Below are positions 45,468 to 47,218 of a stretch of DNA of 47,218 nucleotides, piece by piece. The notes beneath the pieces are model-generated. The model was not told the DNA's origin. It worked only from the letters and a program-made list of their open reading frames with translations, and searched no databases. This stretch comes from an uncultured Collinsella sp. (GTDB taxonomy: Bacteria; Actinomycetota; Coriobacteriia; Coriobacteriales; Coriobacteriaceae), in assembly GCA_900548815.1 (NCBI GenBank), contig URLR01000008.1, positions 1-47,218 on the forward strand. The letters are read 5' to 3'. Numbering within the stretch: position 1 is the stretch's first letter; each line of letters opens with the position of its first letter. The translations under genes and the position numbers were made by a program.

Positions 45468-45497
45468 AAAGGGTCGGAAGCGAGCTTCCGACCCTTT
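45468..45497 (-). terminator. Terminator of prs
   Basis: AAAGGGTCGGAAG pairs perfectly with CTTCCGACCCTTT around four bases; on the minus strand the tail is TTTTTC. It ends the glmU-prs transcript before locus B. Confidence 0.85.
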
Positions 45498-45530
45498 AAA
45501 AACACCAAAGATGATGAGATGCACGCTGGA

Positions 45531-46517
45531 TTACAGCGCGAAGTCGCCGCCGACGAGCGTGGAGACGGGCTCCTCGTGGTAAACGGCGGAGATGGCCTGA
45601 GCGAACTCCTCGGCGACCGAGATGGTCTTGATCTTGCCGCCGACCTCGACGGGAATGGCGTCGGTGACGAGGCACTCGACGATCGGGGCGTCGTTCAGAC
45701 GCTCGATGGCCGGACCGGAGAAGATACCGTGGGTGGCGCAGACGTAGATATCGCCAGCGCCCATAGCCTTGAGCTCCTTGACGTTGGCGCACAGGGTGCC
45801 AGCGGTGTCGATCATGTCGTCATTGATGATGCAGGTCTTGCCCTTGATGTCACCGATGATGCCCATGACCTCGGCGGCGTTGTGGCGCGGACGGCCCTTG
45901 TGGGCGATGGCCAGGTCGCAGCCGAGCATGTCGGACAGCTTTTTGGCGGCCTTGGCACGACCCACGTCGGGGGAGACGACAACCAGGTTGTCGGTGTCGA
46001 AGTGCATGTCGTTGTAGTACTGGCCAAACAGCGGCAGCGCGGACAGGTGGTTAACCGGGATATCAAAGAAGCCCTGGATCTGACCCTGGTGCAGGTCGAG
46101 GGTAATGATGCGGTTGACGCCGGCGCGCTCGAGTAGGTTGGCGACGAGGCGGGCGGTGATGGGCTCACGCGGGCCGGCCTTGCGGTCCTGGCGGGCATAG
46201 CCGTAGTGGGTGATGACGGCGGTGATGGAGCGGGCGGATGCGCGCTTGGCAGCGTCGGTGGCGATGAGCAGCTCCATGAGCATGTCGTTGACGTTGCCGC
46301 CGGCCACGGACTGAATCAGGAAGACGTCGGCGCCGCGGACGGTCTCGTCGTAGCGGGCGTAAATCTCACCGTTGGCGAACTGCTTTAGCGTAAGGCCCGA
46401 AAGCTCGACCCCAAGGTACTCAGCGATCTTCTGAGCGAGGGGACGGTTGGAGGAACCGGAATACACGCGGATGGACTTGCGCATATTCTCCGACTTCTCG
46501 GGATCATTAATCGGCAT
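45531..46517 (-). CDS. prs: Ribose-phosphate pyrophosphokinase
   Basis: 328 residues, near the usual 310-320. It makes PRPP from ribose-5-phosphate and ATP, feeding PurF, PurD, and pyrimidine, NAD, His and Trp synthesis. RQDRKAGPREPITARLVANLLERAG holds the flexible and ATP-binding region. DLVVVSPDVGRAKAAKKLSDML is the conserved PRPP-region helix, and IINDDMIDTAGTL the PRPP loop (family norm is VDDMIDTAGT). DVGRAKAAKK here is DVGGVxRARxxA elsewhere. AAAGGAGAAGG precedes the ATG. It follows glmU by about 190 bases and precedes locus B. Confidence 0.94.
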   Translation of the reverse strand: MPINDPEKSENMRKSIRVYSGSSNRPLAQKIAEYLGVELSGLTLKQFANGEIYARYDETVRGADVFLIQSVAGGNVNDMLMELLIATDAAKRASARSITAVITHYGYARQDRKAGPREPITARLVANLLERAGVNRIITLDLHQGQIQGFFDIPVNHLSALPLFGQYYNDMHFDTDNLVVVSPDVGRAKAAKKLSDMLGCDLAIAHKGRPRHNAAEVMGIIGDIKGKTCIINDDMIDTAGTLCANVKELKAMGAGDIYVCATHGIFSGPAIERLNDAPIVECLVTDAIPVEVGGKIKTISVAEEFAQAISAVYHEEPVSTLVGGDFAL

Positions 46518-46658
46518 TACCCTTCTCCTTTATATCGAATGCCATATAGATGCCTTGTTGCATTGTAACCGCGCGGCGGGGTTAATCGGGTCTTGATAAC
46601 GTCTTTACCGTCAACGGACACGAACCGACCACTCATCCGGTTGCGCAGGTCACGATAG

Positions 46659-46692
46659 AAAAAGGAGCCGCCCCCATGGGAACAGCTCCTTA
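46659..46692 (-). terminator. Terminator of glmU
   Basis: On the minus strand AAGGAGC pairs with GCTCCTT around 16 bases that can pair further, followed by TTTTTC. Confidence 0.7.
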
Positions 46693-46708
46693 GATGCTTG
46701 GTAAAACG

Positions 46709-47218
46709 TTATACCTCGTCGTCCTCGTGCAGACGGCGGCGATAATCGGCGGCCCAGCCCTCAATATTTATCTGGCGGGCACGACCCAGGCCAAGTGCGT
46801 CTGCCGGGACCGGCTCGGTGATGACGGAGCCGGCGGCCACGAGCGCGCCGTCGCCAATCTGGGCGGGCGCGACCATCATGGTGTCGGAGCCGATGAAGGC
46901 ATCCTTGCCGATGACGGTCTTGTGCTTGTGCACGCCGTCGTAGTTGCAGGTGATGGAGCCCGCGCCCACGTTGACGCCGGAGCCCATGGTGGTGTCGCCG
47001 ATGTAGGACAGGTGCGGCACCTTAGAGCCCTCGCCGATCGTGGACTTCTTGATCTCCACGTGCGTGCCGGCCTTGGAGCCGTCGAGCATATGGGTGCCCG
47101 GGCGCAGGTAGGCGCGCGGGCCGCAGTCGACGCCGTTCTCGATGACGGCCTCGACGGCGATGGTTTCATCGATGGTGCAGCCGCTGCCGACGGTGGTGTC
47201 GGTGAGGCGGCTGTTGGG
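46709..47218 (-). CDS. glmU: GlmU C-terminal part (glucosamine-1-phosphate acetyltransferase / GlcNAc-1-P uridylyltransferase), truncated by window end
   Basis: The frame runs off the right edge, so only the last 169 residues, the left-handed beta-helix acetyltransferase domain, are visible. PRAYLRPGTHMLDGSKAGTHVEIKKSTIG, SKVPHLSYIGDTTMGSGVNVGAG and ITCNYDGVHKHKTVIGKDAFIGSD are the signature blocks; catalytic His and the acetyl-CoA site lie there. The full enzyme makes UDP-GlcNAc for the cell wall, in two steps. The tail after about ARQINIEGW is short and charged (RRRLHEDDEV). It lies upstream of prs in the standard glmU-prs order. Confidence 0.95.
   Translation of the reverse strand, partial: PNSRLTDTTVGSGCTIDETIAVEAVIENGVDCGPRAYLRPGTHMLDGSKAGTHVEIKKSTIGEGSKVPHLSYIGDTTMGSGVNVGAGSITCNYDGVHKHKTVIGKDAFIGSDTMMVAPAQIGDGALVAAGSVITEPVPADALGLGRARQINIEGWAADYRRRLHEDDEV

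Overview
The window looks like a chromosomal segment from a high-GC Gram-positive gut bacterium of class Coriobacteriia (Actinomycetota), most likely Collinsella or a close relative. This is inferred from base composition, AGGAGG-type ribosome binding sites, a PyrR-type carA leader overlapping its ribosome binding site, sortase and Cna-B surface proteins, an NfnAB-like oxidoreductase, and the order rpsF-ssb-rpsR-rplI-dnaB. No 16S gene is present, so the name is not proven.

Layout. Positions 1-4500 are accessory: the tail of a sortase-anchored Cna-B surface protein, a bactofilin-like membrane protein, a TRIC-type channel, and a nuclease-like gene (locus A, 3139-4146) bracketed by two 67-70 bp imperfect palindromes. 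Next come a hairpin cluster, a stray tRNA-Ser 3' end and two tRNA-Ser genes (CGA and GGA). Positions 5199-19923 are housekeeping: the rpsF-ssb-rpsR-rplI operon, dnaB, purA, purD, a NUDIX hydrolase, an ABC exporter, a conserved membrane protein and carAB. Positions 20020-25398 form a lower-GC island: a mannose-family PTS operon (EIIB, EIIC, EIID) with a GntR regulator and an esterase, then a Phd/RelE toxin-antitoxin pair. Two hairpins that share a loop but not a stem bracket this island.

Positions 25582-32813 carry purE, a class B sortase, a MoaE-like protein, a membrane protein, purF, purM and purN. Positions 33049-40243 carry a RelB/PIN toxin-antitoxin pair, a PTS EIIA, a PpiC/SurA foldase, a YqeY protein, a polar amino acid ABC transporter with a Tat-type lipoprotein, and a cytidylate-kinase-like protein. 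From 40370 to the end, all genes are on the minus strand: nfnB-nfnA, pth, locus B, prs and the 3' part of glmU.

Working together: purA, purD, purE, purF, purM, purN, prs and carAB make this a nucleotide-synthesis-rich segment. PRPP made by Prs feeds PurF, and the carAB leader carries a PyrR-type hairpin.

The most unusual feature is a pair of divergent homologues, loci A (3139-4146) and B (44003-45088), with a restriction-like C-terminal motif. Each is bracketed by its own repeats: palindromes at A, and ~200 bp elements with 24-26 bp terminal inverted repeats at B. Locus B lies inside the glmU-prs-pth neighbourhood that is usually uninterrupted. Several families of intergenic hairpins whose stem sequence varies while a short loop motif is kept are scattered through the window. 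No transposase, CRISPR array or prophage was seen.
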